A DNA stretch of 64,000 bases from CAVTJL01 sp963828215 (GCA_963828215.1 CAWHFO010000076.1:62001-126000); one strand, 5' to 3'; counted from the first letter of the stretch, positions 9,437-18,997 are shown. Program-made: numbers and translations. The notes: generated by a model not told the origin, from the letters alone.

Positions 9437-10158
9437 ATGGCGGAGGCGATCCTCGCGACCCAGGCAGCTCGCCAAGCGCTTCGGCGGCGTCGTGGCGACC
9501 GACAGCGTCTCGCTCGCCATCGCCGAGGGCGAGCTGCGCTGCATCATCGGCCCCAACGGTGCCGGCAAGTCGACCCTCTTCGCGCTCCTCTGCGGGATCT
9601 ATCCCCCGGACGCCGGCCGCGTCGTCCTCAAGGGTGCGGACGTGACGGGGCTGCCGGCCTTCAGGCGCGTGCGCCAGGGCCTGGGCCTCACCTTCCAGAC
9701 CAACCGCGCCTACCACGCCCTGACGGTCAGGCAGAACCTCGAGATCCCCTCGCCGATCGGCGGCACGCGCCCGGCCCTCGCCGAGGAGCGCTTCCGCTAC
9801 GCGCTCGATCTGTTCGGCCTCGAGACCGAGGCCGACATGCTGGCCCGCGAGCTGCCGCACCATCGCCTGCAGTGGCTCGAGATCGCCATGGTCCTGGCCG
9901 GCGGGCCGGACATCCTCCTGCTCGACGAGCCGACCGCCGGCCTGTCGCCCGAGGAGACGCTGCAGACGGCGCGCGTGCTCCAGCATCTGAACCGGGGCGG
10001 CCTCACCATCGTCGTCGTCGAGCACGACATCGCCTTCGTGCGCGAGGTCGCCCAGAGGGTCACCGTGCTGCCATCAGGGCCGGATCTTCGCCGAGGGCAC
10101 CGTGGCCGAGATCACCGCCCACGACGATGTCCGCCGCATCTATCTGGGGCGCGCCTGA
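9437..10158 (+). CDS. HAAT ABC transporter ATPase (UrtD/LivG type), two +1 frameshifts
   Basis: Walker A is GPNGAGKST, the LivG-type switch region FQTNRAYHALTVRQNLEIP is present, and Walker B is ILLLDEPTAGLSPEET, followed by the H-loop VVVEHDIAFV. The signature motif is degenerate (LPHHRLQWLEIAM), as is common in this subfamily. Extra C residues near 9456 and 10069 split the frame. Corrected, it gives about 239 residues ending RRIYLGRA. With the UrtE/LivF-like partner, whose start lies 1 bp after this stop, it powers the amide/urea importer. Confidence 0.85.
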
Positions 10159-10159
10159 G

Positions 10160-10867
10160 ATGGCGGCCATTCTCGAGGTCTCCGATCTCCGCGCCGGCTA
10201 CGCCACGGGCGACGTGCTGCAGGGGGTCGGCGTCGCGGTCGAGCAGGGCGAGGTCGTGGGCGTCCTGGGCCGCAACGGGGTCGGCAAAAGCACCCTGATG
10301 CGGGGCGTCATCGGCCTGCTGCGCGCCCGGCGCGGCACCATCCGCTTCAAGGGCGAGGACGTGACGGCCCTCGGCGCCGACCGGCGCGCGCGCCGCGGCA
10401 TGGGCTATGTCCCGCAGGGCCGCGAGATCTTTCCGCACATGTCGGTGCTGGACAATCTGCGCATGGGCCAGTTCGTCAACGCCGGCGCCGGCCGCTTCGC
10501 CCTCGACGAGGTCTACGGCTATTTTCCTTTTCTCAAGGAGCGCGGGCGTCAGCGCGGCGGGACGCTCTCGGGCGGGCAGCAGGAGATGCTGGCGATCGCC
10601 CGGGCGCTGGTGAACGGGCCCGAGCTGCTGCTCCTCGACGAGCCCTCGGACGGCGTCCAGCCCTCGATCGTCCAGGAGATCGGCGCCTTCATCGCCGAGA
10701 TCGTCGCCCGCAAGCCGATCGGCGTGCTCCTGGTCGAGCAGAACATCGACCTCGTGCAGACCGCGGCGCACCGGGCCTACGTCCTCGACAAGGGCCGGGT
10801 CGTCGCCTCGATCACCCGCGAGGAGCTGCGCGATACCGAGCGGGTCGCCGCGTTCCTCGCCGTTTGA
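10160..10867 (+). CDS. HAAT ABC transporter ATPase (UrtE/LivF type)
   Basis: An intact 235-residue ABC ATPase: MAAILEVSDLRAGYATGDVL, Walker A GRNGVGKST, signature TLSGGQQEMLAIARAL and Walker B LLLLDEPSDGVQPSI. The EPSDG form at Walker B is typical of LivF/UrtE. It completes the transporter encoded from 5870 onward. The amidase gene begins 30 bp downstream with its own ribosome site, so transport and hydrolysis are probably co-expressed. Confidence 0.92.
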   Translation: MAAILEVSDLRAGYATGDVLQGVGVAVEQGEVVGVLGRNGVGKSTLMRGVIGLLRARRGTIRFKGEDVTALGADRRARRGMGYVPQGREIFPHMSVLDNLRMGQFVNAGAGRFALDEVYGYFPFLKERGRQRGGTLSGGQQEMLAIARALVNGPELLLLDEPSDGVQPSIVQEIGAFIAEIVARKPIGVLLVEQNIDLVQTAAHRAYVLDKGRVVASITREELRDTERVAAFLAV

Positions 10868-10897
10868 CTTTCTCGCGGTTTGACAGGGAGCATTCCG

Positions 10898-11884
10898 ATG
10901 ACGTGGCTCGAGACCTCCTACATGGCGCGCAAGGGCGTCGCCAAGGGCAAGGCCGGCAAGTCGCACCAGCTGACCGAGGCCGCCCAGGGCCGTTACCACT
11001 ATGTCTACGGCCCCTATGCCGACCCGGTCATGAGGATCAATCCGGGCGACCTCGTCATCGCCGAGACGCAGGACGCCTTCGAGGGTGCGATCAAGAGCGA
11101 GAGCGATAAGCCGAGCGAGAAGCTGAACGTGCCCTTCCTCAACCCGCAATGCGGCCCGATCGCCGTCGAGGGTGCGGAGAAGGGCGACGTGCTCTGCGTC
11201 CACATCCATGCGATCAAGCCGCGCGGCCCGCAGCCACTCGGCACGACCGCGCTCATCACCGAGTTCGGCGGCCTCGTCGCCACCAACAACACCGCCCTTC
11301 TGAACAAGCCGCTGCCCGAGCGCGTCAAGAAGATGGAGGTCACCGAGCAGGGCATCAAGTTCAACGAGAAGATCACGCTGCCCTACGAGCCCTTCATCGG
11401 CACGCTGGGCGTCAGCCCCGAGATCGAGGCCGTGACCTCGCTCCAGCCCGACTATTGGGGCGGCAACATGGACGTGCCCGACGTCGGCCCCGGCGCCATC
11501 GTCTACTTCCCGGTCTTCCACAAGGATGCCTATCTCTTTCTCGGCGACTGCCACGCCACCCAGGGCGACGGCGAGCTCTGCGGCGTGGCGGTCGAGATCC
11601 CGGCGACCGTCACCATCCACGTCGACCTCATCAAGCGCTGGCCGATCGCCTGGCCGCGCCTCGAGAACGAGCGCTTCATCATGACGCTGGGCAGCTCGCG
11701 GCCGATGGAGGATGCGGCCCGCATCGCCTATCGCGAGCTGATCCGCTGGCTCGTCAGCGACTTCGGCTTCGAGGAGAGCGAGGCCTATTTTCTCCTCACC
11801 CAGGCGGGCCGGGTGCGGCTAGGCAACATGGTCGACCCGAAATACACGCTCGGCGCCTCGATCCTGAAGAGCTACCTCGCCTGA
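10898..11884 (+). CDS. Acetamidase/formamidase family protein
   Basis: A 328-residue member of the FmdA/AmdA family. HYVYGPYADPVMRINPGD at the N-terminus, FLNPQCGPIAVEGAEKGD and LGDCHATQGDGELCGVAVE are the conserved blocks of zinc-dependent formamidase/acetamidase. The ATG at 10898 was chosen over a TTG at 10880 because AGGGAG lies seven bases before it. The enzyme would hydrolyse formamide, acetamide or another short amide in the cytoplasm, releasing ammonia. Its position directly after a urea/amide-type importer mirrors fmd clusters. The precise substrate is not decidable from sequence. Confidence 0.87.
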   Translation: MTWLETSYMARKGVAKGKAGKSHQLTEAAQGRYHYVYGPYADPVMRINPGDLVIAETQDAFEGAIKSESDKPSEKLNVPFLNPQCGPIAVEGAEKGDVLCVHIHAIKPRGPQPLGTTALITEFGGLVATNNTALLNKPLPERVKKMEVTEQGIKFNEKITLPYEPFIGTLGVSPEIEAVTSLQPDYWGGNMDVPDVGPGAIVYFPVFHKDAYLFLGDCHATQGDGELCGVAVEIPATVTIHVDLIKRWPIAWPRLENERFIMTLGSSRPMEDAARIAYRELIRWLVSDFGFEESEAYFLLTQAGRVRLGNMVDPKYTLGASILKSYLA

Positions 11885-11895
11885 GAGGGCTGGCG

Positions 11896-12784
11896 ATGGC
11901 AGAGGACGGGAAGGGCCGCCACGAGGCCGTCGTCCGCGTCGCATGCGTCCAGATGGAACCGCATGTCGGGGACAAATCGGCCAATGTCGCCAAGGGCGTC
12001 GCGCTCATCGAGGAGGCGGCGGCCAACGGCGCCCGGCTCGTGGTCCTGCCGGAGCTGTGCAACTCCGGCTACGTGTTCGAGAGCCGGCACGAGGCGTTCG
12101 CGCTCGCCGAGCCGATCCCGGACGGCGAGACCGTCCGGACCTGGGCCCGCCTCGCGCGCGACCATGGCCTCTACATCTCGGCCGGCATCTGCGAGCGCGA
12201 CGGCGACCTCCTTTACAACTCGGCTGCCTTCATCGGCCCCGAAGGCCCGATCGGGACGTTCCGCAAGGTGCATCTGTGGAACGAGGAGAACCTGTTCTTC
12301 GAGCGCGGCAATCTCGGCTTCCCCGTCTGGGGCACGCCGATCGGGCGCGTCGCGGTGCTGATCTGCTACGATGGCTGGTTCCCCGAGGGCTACCGGCTGT
12401 GCGCGCTGCAGGGAGCCGACATCATCTGCATCTCGACAAACTGGGTCCCCATCCCCGGGCAGGATCCGAACCGGGAGGCGATGGCCAACATCCTCTGCAT
12501 GAGCGCGGCCCACACCAACTCGGTCTTCATCGCGGCCGCCGACCGAGTTGGCACCGAGCGCGGCCAGCCCTTCATCGGCCAGAGTTCTCGTCGTCTCCTA
12601 TACCGGCTGGCCCGTCGCCGGGCCGGCGAGCCGGACCGAGGAGGAGATCATCTACGCCGACTGCAACCTCGCCGACGCGAGGCGCAAGCGGAACTGGAAC
12701 GAGTACAACCAAGTCTTGCGAGACCGGCGTACCGATCTCTACGACGAGATGCTGGGCACCGGCGCAAAGCCGGGCTGGTACTGA
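11896..12784 (+). CDS. Nitrilase-superfamily carbon-nitrogen hydrolase (amidase), one frameshift
   Basis: The Glu-Lys-Cys triad is visible: Glu in VVLPELCNSGY, Lys in TFRKVHLWNEE and the nucleophilic Cys in VLICYDGWFPEG. One extra T near 12583 breaks the frame, which otherwise runs to LLGTGAKPGWY-like text; the corrected length is about 295 aa. It starts 11 bp after the acetamidase/formamidase gene. The family hydrolyses amides, nitriles or carbamoyl compounds. Context favours an aliphatic or N-carbamoyl amide delivered by the adjacent importers. It is cytoplasmic, with no signal peptide. Confidence 0.83.
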
Positions 12785-12812
12785 GCAGCATCGAGGGAGA
12801 AGGAGGAAAACG

Positions 12813-14066
12813 ATGGTGAAGGTCACTTTGCGCAAAGACGGCGTGACGCGTCGCACCGTGCTGGGCGCGTTGGCTCCGGTGGGCGCCGCCGCGGTCGCGA
12901 TGCCATGGACGGTGCGCCACGCCTGGGCCGCGGACCCGATCCGCTTCGGCGTCATCTCGCGACTCACCGGCGCCTGGACGGTCTACGGCAAGGCCCACTT
13001 CTCGGGCTTCGAGCTCGCGGTCGAGGAGATCAACCGGGCCGGCGGCGTGCTCGGCAGGAAGATCGAGATCGTCGTCGGCGACAGCAAGACCGAGCCGCGG
13101 ATCGTCGTCGAGCAGGCGAACCGCCTGGTCCGCCAGGAGCGGGTCGACTTCCTGGCCGGCACCTTCTCCTCGGCCGAGCGCAACGCCGCGGGCCCGGTGG
13201 TCCAACAGACGGGCAAGCTCCTCCTCTACCCCACCTGGTACGAAGGCCAGAGCCAGGAGTTCTTCCTCGGCGTGTGCAACAAGAACATCTTCATGTTCGG
13301 TCCCGAGCCGTCGCAGCAGGTCTGGCCGTTCATCGACTATATCATGAAGAATCATGGCAAGAAGTTCTTCCTGATCGGCTCGGACTACGCCTGGCCTCGC
13401 GAGACGAACAAGATGTTCAAGGAGAAATTCAACGAGCTGGGCGGCCAGGTCGTCGGCGAGGTCTACATCCCCTTCAACACGCCGCAGTACGATTTGGTGC
13501 TGCGTGACATCAAGAGCGCCGGGACCGAGGTGGTCTTCCACTCGCTGACCGGCTCCGACACGGTGAATTTCCGCCGCCAGTTCCACGCCGCCGGCATGTC
13601 GAAGGACATCACGCTCTGGACGGTGGACGACGAGGAGGTGGTGACGAGCGGCCTCGGCCCGGAGGTCTCGGCCGGCACCTATGTCAGCTTCGACTACTTC
13701 ATGACCATCGACCAGCCGAACAACAAGGCGTTCCTCGAGCGCTTCTTCGCCAAGTACGGCAAGGACGCGCTGATGAACACCGTGGGCGTGGGCATGTACA
13801 ACGCGGCCCACATGGGGGCCCTGGCCATCGCCAAGGCAGGGTCGACCGACACCGCCAAGGTGCGCGAGGCCCTCAAGGGGCTGACCTTCGAAGGCGCGCC
13901 GCAGGGGCCGGTGACGATGCGGGCCCTGGACAACCAGGCGGTGCTGCCCTCCTACCTGATGCGCGTGCGGCCGGGCTGGACCGGCGTCAACGACATGTTC
14001 GAGCAGATCGAGGCGCTGCCTTCCGTGCAGCCCAAGCCTGCCGCCTGCAAGTCGCTGCCGCTCTGA
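12813..14066 (+). CDS. Second HAAT-type (urea/amide) substrate-binding protein, Tat signal
   Basis: An intact 417-residue protein with AGGAGG eight bases before the ATG. The signal region has a Tat-like TRRTVLGALAPVG and an AWA cleavage site, then IRFGVISRLTGAWTVYGKAHF. LLYPTWYEGQSQEFFLG and FHSLTGSDTVNFRRQFHAAG resemble amide- or urea-binding proteins. It opens a complete second five-gene transporter 28 bp after the nitrilase gene, so the two transport systems and both amidases may share a transcript. It is the periplasmic receptor; the ligand is inferred to be an amide or a related small nitrogen compound. Confidence 0.87.
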   Translation: MVKVTLRKDGVTRRTVLGALAPVGAAAVAMPWTVRHAWAADPIRFGVISRLTGAWTVYGKAHFSGFELAVEEINRAGGVLGRKIEIVVGDSKTEPRIVVEQANRLVRQERVDFLAGTFSSAERNAAGPVVQQTGKLLLYPTWYEGQSQEFFLGVCNKNIFMFGPEPSQQVWPFIDYIMKNHGKKFFLIGSDYAWPRETNKMFKEKFNELGGQVVGEVYIPFNTPQYDLVLRDIKSAGTEVVFHSLTGSDTVNFRRQFHAAGMSKDITLWTVDDEEVVTSGLGPEVSAGTYVSFDYFMTIDQPNNKAFLERFFAKYGKDALMNTVGVGMYNAAHMGALAIAKAGSTDTAKVREALKGLTFEGAPQGPVTMRALDNQAVLPSYLMRVRPGWTGVNDMFEQIEALPSVQPKPAACKSLPL

Positions 14067-14072
14067 CCCATC

Positions 14073-14099
14073 CGGGCGGCCCCGCGCGGGGGCCGCCCG
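14073..14099 (+). promoter_or_regulatory. Perfect 11-bp hairpin after second binding-protein gene
   Basis: CGGGCGGCCCC at 14073-14083 pairs exactly with GGGGCCGCCCG at 14089-14099 around a GCGCG loop. It starts 7 bp after the binding-protein stop and 20 bp before the permease start, with no T-run. The likely role is mRNA protection or partial attenuation inside the operon, as for the hairpins at 7428 and 26665 (inference). Confidence 0.6.
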
Positions 14100-14118
14100 A
14101 CCTTCGCCTGGAGAAGCC

Positions 14119-14979
14119 TTGCTCGCCTTTGCCCTCAGCGTCGTCGCCGACGCCGTGCTCATCACCCTGGTCCTGGCGCTCGCCGCCTCGGGCCTGGCCG
14201 TGATCTTCGGCCTCATCGGCGTCATCAACCTCGGCCATGGAGCGATGCTGACGCTCGGCGCCTACCTGATGTGGTGGACCACGAGCCACGGCGTCCCGTT
14301 CGTGCCGGCGGTGCTGCTGGCGGCGGTCGGCGTCGGGCTCATCGGCCTCGTGCTTGAGCACGTCCTCATCCGCCACTTCTATGACGAGCCGTTCGAGACG
14401 CTGCTGCTGACCTGGGGCTTCTTCCTCGTCGCGACCGAGGTCATCAAGCTCGTCTTCGGCACCGACTTCCGCAACGTGCCCAACCCGCTGCCCGACACGA
14501 TCCACCTCCTGGGCCTCGAGCTTCCGGCCTATCGCACGCTCGTGGGCGCCATCTCGCTCCTCGTCCTCCTTGCCCTGGCCGTGCTCCTCTTCCGCACCAG
14601 GATCGGCATCAAGGTCCGGGCGCTGGTGCAGAACCGCGAGATGGCCAGCCTGCTCGGGCTCGACGTCGGTCTGGCCTACAAGCAGGTCTTCGTCGCCGGC
14701 GCCTTCCTCGCAGGCCTCGCCGGCGCCCTGATCAGCCCGATGCTCAGCATCGACCCCTATATCGGCAACGTCTTCCTCGTCCGCTCCTTCTTCGCCGTCA
14801 CGGTGGGCGGCCTCGGCCAGATCCTGGCCGGGACCCTCGTCGGAAGCTTCGTCGTCGGCGGGTCCGAGACGATCTTCGCGCTGGTCTCGAGCCAGGTCTT
14901 CGCCCAGACCGTCGTCTTCGCGCTCGCTATCGTGCTGCTGCGCTTCCGGCCGACGGGCCTGATCGGGACGAGGCGGTGA
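14119..14979 (+). CDS. Second HAAT ABC transporter permease (LivH/UrtB type)
   Basis: An intact 286-residue membrane protein with the LivH signature GVINLGHGAMLTLGAYLMWW and the coupling-loop text ALVQNREMASLLGLDVGLAY. The likely start is the TTG at 14119, after GGAGAAG; no ATG lies before the first helix. The stop overlaps the GTG start of the next permease. It forms half of the membrane channel for the second amide/urea-type transporter. Confidence 0.88.
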   Translation: MLAFALSVVADAVLITLVLALAASGLAVIFGLIGVINLGHGAMLTLGAYLMWWTTSHGVPFVPAVLLAAVGVGLIGLVLEHVLIRHFYDEPFETLLLTWGFFLVATEVIKLVFGTDFRNVPNPLPDTIHLLGLELPAYRTLVGAISLLVLLALAVLLFRTRIGIKVRALVQNREMASLLGLDVGLAYKQVFVAGAFLAGLAGALISPMLSIDPYIGNVFLVRSFFAVTVGGLGQILAGTLVGSFVVGGSETIFALVSSQVFAQTVVFALAIVLLRFRPTGLIGTRR

Positions 14980-15998
14980 GCGTGGCCGGAAGCCCGGCGC
15001 CGCACGATGCCGCCGACCGACCGACGCCTTGGGCCCTCGGCGAGATCCCGCTGGCCGTCCTGGTGCTCGCCACCCTGGCCATCCTGCCCCAGCTGGCCGG
15101 GGGCTACGTCGTCTACATCCTGCCGCAGTACATGCTGTTCGGCGTGATGGCGATGTCGCTGGGCCTGCTGTGGGGGGGCAGCGGCATCCTCAGCTTCGGG
15201 CAGGCGGGCTTCTTCGCGATCGGCGGCTACGCCATCGGCCTCGTCATGAGGCACGAGGCGCTGCCGGTGAACCCGGCCTATCTGGGGATCCTGTGCGCCG
15301 TGCTGGTCTGCGCGGCGCTGGCCGCCGCCATCGGCTACTTCCTCTTCAGCGCCGGCGTCCGCGACGGCTACTTCGTGCTGGTCACGCTCGCCCTCTCGAT
15401 CATGGTCGAGCAGATCGCGGTGAGCCAGTCAGAGATCACGGGCGGCTGGAACGGCATGTTCATCAACCGGATGAGCCTGACCTTCCCCGGCTTCGAGCTG
15501 CAGCTAACCGAGGACGTGCCGATCTACTACCTCGTGCTCGCCGTGGCCGCACTGGTCTATCTGGGCCTGCGGCTCGTCCAGCGCGCCCGCTTCGGCAAGA
15601 TCCTGGTCGGCATCCGCGAGAACGAGGCGCGCATGGAGGCCTTGGGCTATGCCGCGCCGCTCTACAAGACCGCCGCCTTCGCGCTCTCGGGCGGCATCGC
15701 CGGCATGGCCGGTGCCCTCTACGCCACGCACGCCGGCTTCGTCGCCCCTTCGCTCGGTGGCGTCCTGTTCTCGACCGAGGTCGTGGTCTGGGTGGCGGTG
15801 GCCGGGCGCGAGTTGCTGCTCGCGGCCTTCCTGGGCGGCGTGCTGGTGTCGTCGCTTTCCAACTATCTGAGCGCCATCTCGCCCTCGCTCTGGCAGCTCT
15901 TCATGGGTCTCCTGTTCATCGTCGCGATCACCGTGCTGCGCGGTGGCGTTGCTGGGTTCCTCGCCCGGTCGCTCCGCCGCTGGAGCGCGGTGCCATGA
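14976..15998 (+). CDS. Second HAAT ABC transporter permease (LivM/UrtC type)
   Basis: An intact 340-residue protein starting at GTG 14976, which overlaps the previous stop. The LivM signature LLWGGSGILSFGQAGFFAIGGY is followed by several helices and the coupling loop LVGIRENEARMEALGYAAPLYK. The TGA at 15996-15998 overlaps the ATG of the ATPase gene. It is the partner of the 14119 permease. Confidence 0.9.
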   Translation: MSVAGSPAPHDAADRPTPWALGEIPLAVLVLATLAILPQLAGGYVVYILPQYMLFGVMAMSLGLLWGGSGILSFGQAGFFAIGGYAIGLVMRHEALPVNPAYLGILCAVLVCAALAAAIGYFLFSAGVRDGYFVLVTLALSIMVEQIAVSQSEITGGWNGMFINRMSLTFPGFELQLTEDVPIYYLVLAVAALVYLGLRLVQRARFGKILVGIRENEARMEALGYAAPLYKTAAFALSGGIAGMAGALYATHAGFVAPSLGGVLFSTEVVVWVAVAGRELLLAAFLGGVLVSSLSNYLSAISPSLWQLFMGLLFIVAITVLRGGVAGFLARSLRRWSAVP

Positions 15999-16699
15999 GC
16001 GCGCTGCTCGAGGTCGAGGGCCTGGGCAAGCGCTTTCAGGGTCTCGTGGCAAACGCCGATATCGACTTCGCGCTGGCACGCGGCGAGATCGCTCGATCAT
16101 CGGCCCGAACGGCGCCGGCAAGACCACCTTCATCAGCATGATCTCGGGCCACCTGGCGCCAACGACGGGCCGCATCCGCTACAAGGCGCAGGACATCACG
16201 CGCCTGTCGGTGGTCCGTCGCGCCCGGCTCGGCATCGGCCGCAAGTTCCAGACCCCCAGCCTGTTCGACAACTCTCGGCGCGCGAGAATGTCGAGCTCCG
16301 CCGTGCTGCGCGCGGGTACCCCCCGCCGGCGCATCGCCGAGGTGCTGGAGCGCGTGCGGCTCGACGCGGAGAGCCGCACGCCGGCCAAGCATCTCTCGCA
16401 CGGCCAGCGGCAGTGGCTCGAGATCGCCCTCCTGCTCGCCAACGCGGCCGAGCTGGTTCTCCTCGACGAGCCGACGGCCGGCATGACCGCCGAGGAGACC
16501 CACGCCACCGGCGCCCTGATCCGGGCTCGCGGGCGAGCTCGGCCTCTCGACCATCGTCATCGAGCACGACATCAACTTCATCCGCGATCTGGCGGCACCC
16601 GTCACGGTGCTCCACCTCGGCCGCGTCCTGACCCAGGGCTCGTTTGAGGCCGTGGCGGCCGACCCGCAGGTCCGCGACGTCTATCTGGGAAACGCCTGA
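15995..16699 (+). CDS. Second HAAT ABC transporter ATPase (LivG/UrtD type), four indels
   Basis: Start MSALLEVEGLGKRFQG; Walker A GPNGAGKTT; switch text GIGRKFQTPSLFD; signature-like LSHGQRQWLEIALLL; Walker B LVLLDEPTAGMTAEET; end RDVYLGNA. Deletions near 16090 and 16278 and insertions near 16300 and 16527 shift the frame but cancel out, leaving 234 codons. All conserved blocks survive once the frame is followed. The next ATPase ATG overlaps the stop. The gene is very probably intact in the organism. Confidence 0.82.
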
Positions 16700-17400
16700 T
16701 GGCGCTCGAGGCCCTGGACGTCACGGCCGGCTACGGCTCGATCACCGTCCTGCGCGGCGTCTCGCTGCGGGTGGACGATGGTGAGATCCTGGGCGTGCTC
16801 GGCCGCAACGGGATGGGCAAGTCGACCCTGATCCGCTGCATCTCGGGCCTCATCCCCGCCAGTTCCGGCGCGCTCCGCCTGGACGGGCGCGACATCACCG
16901 GCCTGCCGCCGCACCGGCGGGCCAGGCTGGGGATCACGACGGTCGTGCAGGGTCGCGGCATCTTCCCGCGCATGACCGTGCGCGAGAACCTGGAGATGGG
17001 ACGGATTGCGAGCGGCACGGCGAAGCGCTCACGCCTCGAGGAGGTGTTGGGCTATTTTCCGCGCCTGCGGGAGCGGCTGGGCCAGCTCGCCGGGACGATG
17101 AGCGGCGGCGAGCAGCAGATGCTGGCGATCGGCCGCGGGCTGATGACCGACCCGAGGCTGATGTTGCTGGACGAGCCCTCGGACGGCATCATGCCGGTTC
17201 TCGTGGCGCAGATTGCCGAGACGCTGGTCGCGATCAATCGTGCCGAGGGCATGACGGTCGTGATCGTCGAGCAGAACGTGCCGATGGTCTTCCGCATGAC
17301 CCGGCGCTGCGTCATTCTGGAGAAGGGGAAGGTCGTGGCCGAGGGCAGCCGTGAGGCGCTCGAGGCCAGCGAGGCCATGCACGAGTACCTAGCGGTCTGA
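16699..17400 (+). CDS. Second HAAT ABC transporter ATPase (LivF/UrtE type)
   Basis: An intact 233-residue protein: MALEALDVTAGYGSITVLRG, Walker A GRNGMGKST, signature TMSGGEQQMLAIGRGL and Walker B LMLLDEPSDGIMPVLV, the EPSDG form of the LivF group. It ends the second HAAT operon. The peptide-type transporter starts 22 bp later behind its own AGGAG site, so read-through is possible. Confidence 0.92.
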   Translation: MALEALDVTAGYGSITVLRGVSLRVDDGEILGVLGRNGMGKSTLIRCISGLIPASSGALRLDGRDITGLPPHRRARLGITTVVQGRGIFPRMTVRENLEMGRIASGTAKRSRLEEVLGYFPRLRERLGQLAGTMSGGEQQMLAIGRGLMTDPRLMLLDEPSDGIMPVLVAQIAETLVAINRAEGMTVVIVEQNVPMVFRMTRRCVILEKGKVVAEGSREALEASEAMHEYLAV

Positions 17401-17422
17401 TGGCCACCGGGAGGAGCGAGGG

Positions 17423-18997
17423 GTGGCAATGAACGGACGTATGACAAGGCGGGGCTCTTTGGCCGGAGCTCGGCGCTGGGCTGGGGTGCGGCGGGAGGCG
17501 CGCCGCTGCTCGGCGGCGGGAGCGGCCCGTGCGGCCGAGCCGCGCCGCGGCGGCACCCTGATCGCCGCCTTCTCGGCGGACCCTGCCGGCTTCGATCCGG
17601 TGCGCGGCCCCTCGGGCATGTCGCATGTCGTGATCGAGCAGGTCTACTCGACCCTCATGGCGCTCGATCCCGACGCCAAGCCCTATCCCGAGCTGGCCGA
17701 GCGCTACGAGATGGCGCCGGACGGGCTGAGCTACACCTTCATCCTCCGCAAGGACATCAAGTTCCACAATGGCGACCCGCTGACGGCCGAGGACGTGAAG
17801 TTCAGCTTCGACCGCCTGCGCGCCAAGGATTCCGGCTACTCCTACGGCGCCCAGGTCGAGACGATCGACAGCGTCGACGTGGTCGACCCGCTGACCGTGC
17901 GCTTCAAGCTCAGCAAGCCGACCGGGCCTTTCCTCGTCTACATGGCGTTCCCGGGCTCCTCGATCGTGCCGAAGAAGCTGGTCGAGAGCGGCCACGACCT
18001 CAACGCCCAGCCGGTGGGCAGCGGGCCCTTCAAGTTCGTCAGCTACCAGCCCCGCACCGCCATCAAGTTCGAGCGCAACCCCGATTACTTCCAGCAGGGA
18101 AAACCCTACTTCGATGCGATGGAATACCGCATCATCAGCGACATCACGGCGCTGACCAACGCGGTCATGACCGGGCAGGCCAACTTCAGCAACGAGATCC
18201 CGGCCAAGGACTGGTCGCGCGTCAAGTCGAGCCCCGGCCTCACCGCGCAGACGCTCGAGGGCTCGCGCTACTACTGGCTCCTGCCCAACAACACGCACCC
18301 GCCGCTGGACAACCCCAAGGTCCGGCAGGCGATCGGCGTGGCGATCAACCGGAAAGCCATCGTCCAGGGCGCCTTCTTCGGCCAGGCGACGCCGATCCTG
18401 GGCGGCGTGGTCCCCGAGTGGAACTGGGGCTACGCCGACATCGACTTCTTCAAGCCCGAGGGCGACCCGGAGCAGGCCCGCAAGCTGCTGGCCGAGGCCG
18501 GCCATCCCGACGGCTTCGAGACCTCGATGACCATCGCCTCCTCCTTCCCGCCCATGGTGGCGATGGCGCCGATCATCCAGGCCAACCTCCAGGCCGTCGG
18601 CATCAAGACGAAGATCGGCACGATGGAGATCCCGCGCTACTGGGACGAGGTGTGGTCGACCTCGAACTTCGACATCACGGCGATGTACTGGCTCTCGCCG
18701 CTCGCCGATCCGGACGACTTCGTCTCCAACAACTACAAATGCGGCATGGCCATCAACGTGCAGAAATACTGCAGCAAGGCCATGGACGACATCCTCGAGA
18801 AGGCGAAGTCGGCGCCGACCCAGGACGAGCGCAAGGCGCTTTACAAGCAGATGCAGCAGCTGTCGCTCGACGACATGGGCCAGGTGCCGCTCGTCAATGG
18901 CTGGCTCCTGATCGCCCATACCAAGAAGCTGCAAGGCTACGTGCCGATGCGCACGGGCTTCCTCAAGACCCTCAAGGATGCCTGGCTCGAGGCCTGA
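17423..18997 (+). CDS. Peptide/nickel-type ABC transporter substrate-binding protein (SBP family 5)
   Basis: About 524 residues. The mature part is clear: GGTLIAAFSADPAGFDPVRG, then FILRKDIKFHNGDPLTAEDVKFSFDRL, then PVGSGPFKFVSYQPRTAIKFER, the classic family-5 blocks of DppA/OppA proteins. The written N-terminus (MTRRGSLAGARRWAG) is a poor signal peptide. Between about 17452 and 17520 another frame reads RRGLFGRSSALGWGAAGG, an excellent Tat signal, so a -1/+1 pair probably hides it. The start is GTG 17423 or ATG 17429. It is the periplasmic receptor for a di- or oligopeptide or a similar ligand, and heads the dpp-like operon. Confidence 0.85.
   Translation: MAMNGRMTRRGSLAGARRWAGVRREARRCSAAGAARAAEPRRGGTLIAAFSADPAGFDPVRGPSGMSHVVIEQVYSTLMALDPDAKPYPELAERYEMAPDGLSYTFILRKDIKFHNGDPLTAEDVKFSFDRLRAKDSGYSYGAQVETIDSVDVVDPLTVRFKLSKPTGPFLVYMAFPGSSIVPKKLVESGHDLNAQPVGSGPFKFVSYQPRTAIKFERNPDYFQQGKPYFDAMEYRIISDITALTNAVMTGQANFSNEIPAKDWSRVKSSPGLTAQTLEGSRYYWLLPNNTHPPLDNPKVRQAIGVAINRKAIVQGAFFGQATPILGGVVPEWNWGYADIDFFKPEGDPEQARKLLAEAGHPDGFETSMTIASSFPPMVAMAPIIQANLQAVGIKTKIGTMEIPRYWDEVWSTSNFDITAMYWLSPLADPDDFVSNNYKCGMAINVQKYCSKAMDDILEKAKSAPTQDERKALYKQMQQLSLDDMGQVPLVNGWLLIAHTKKLQGYVPMRTGFLKTLKDAWLEA

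Noticed and set aside
11872..12513. Long open frames antisense to real genes, for example on the minus strand under the nitrilase gene and at 26621-28876
   Set aside because: They arise from the high G+C third-position bias and encode Asp/Arg/Gly-rich text without any domain; the plus-strand genes have clear families.
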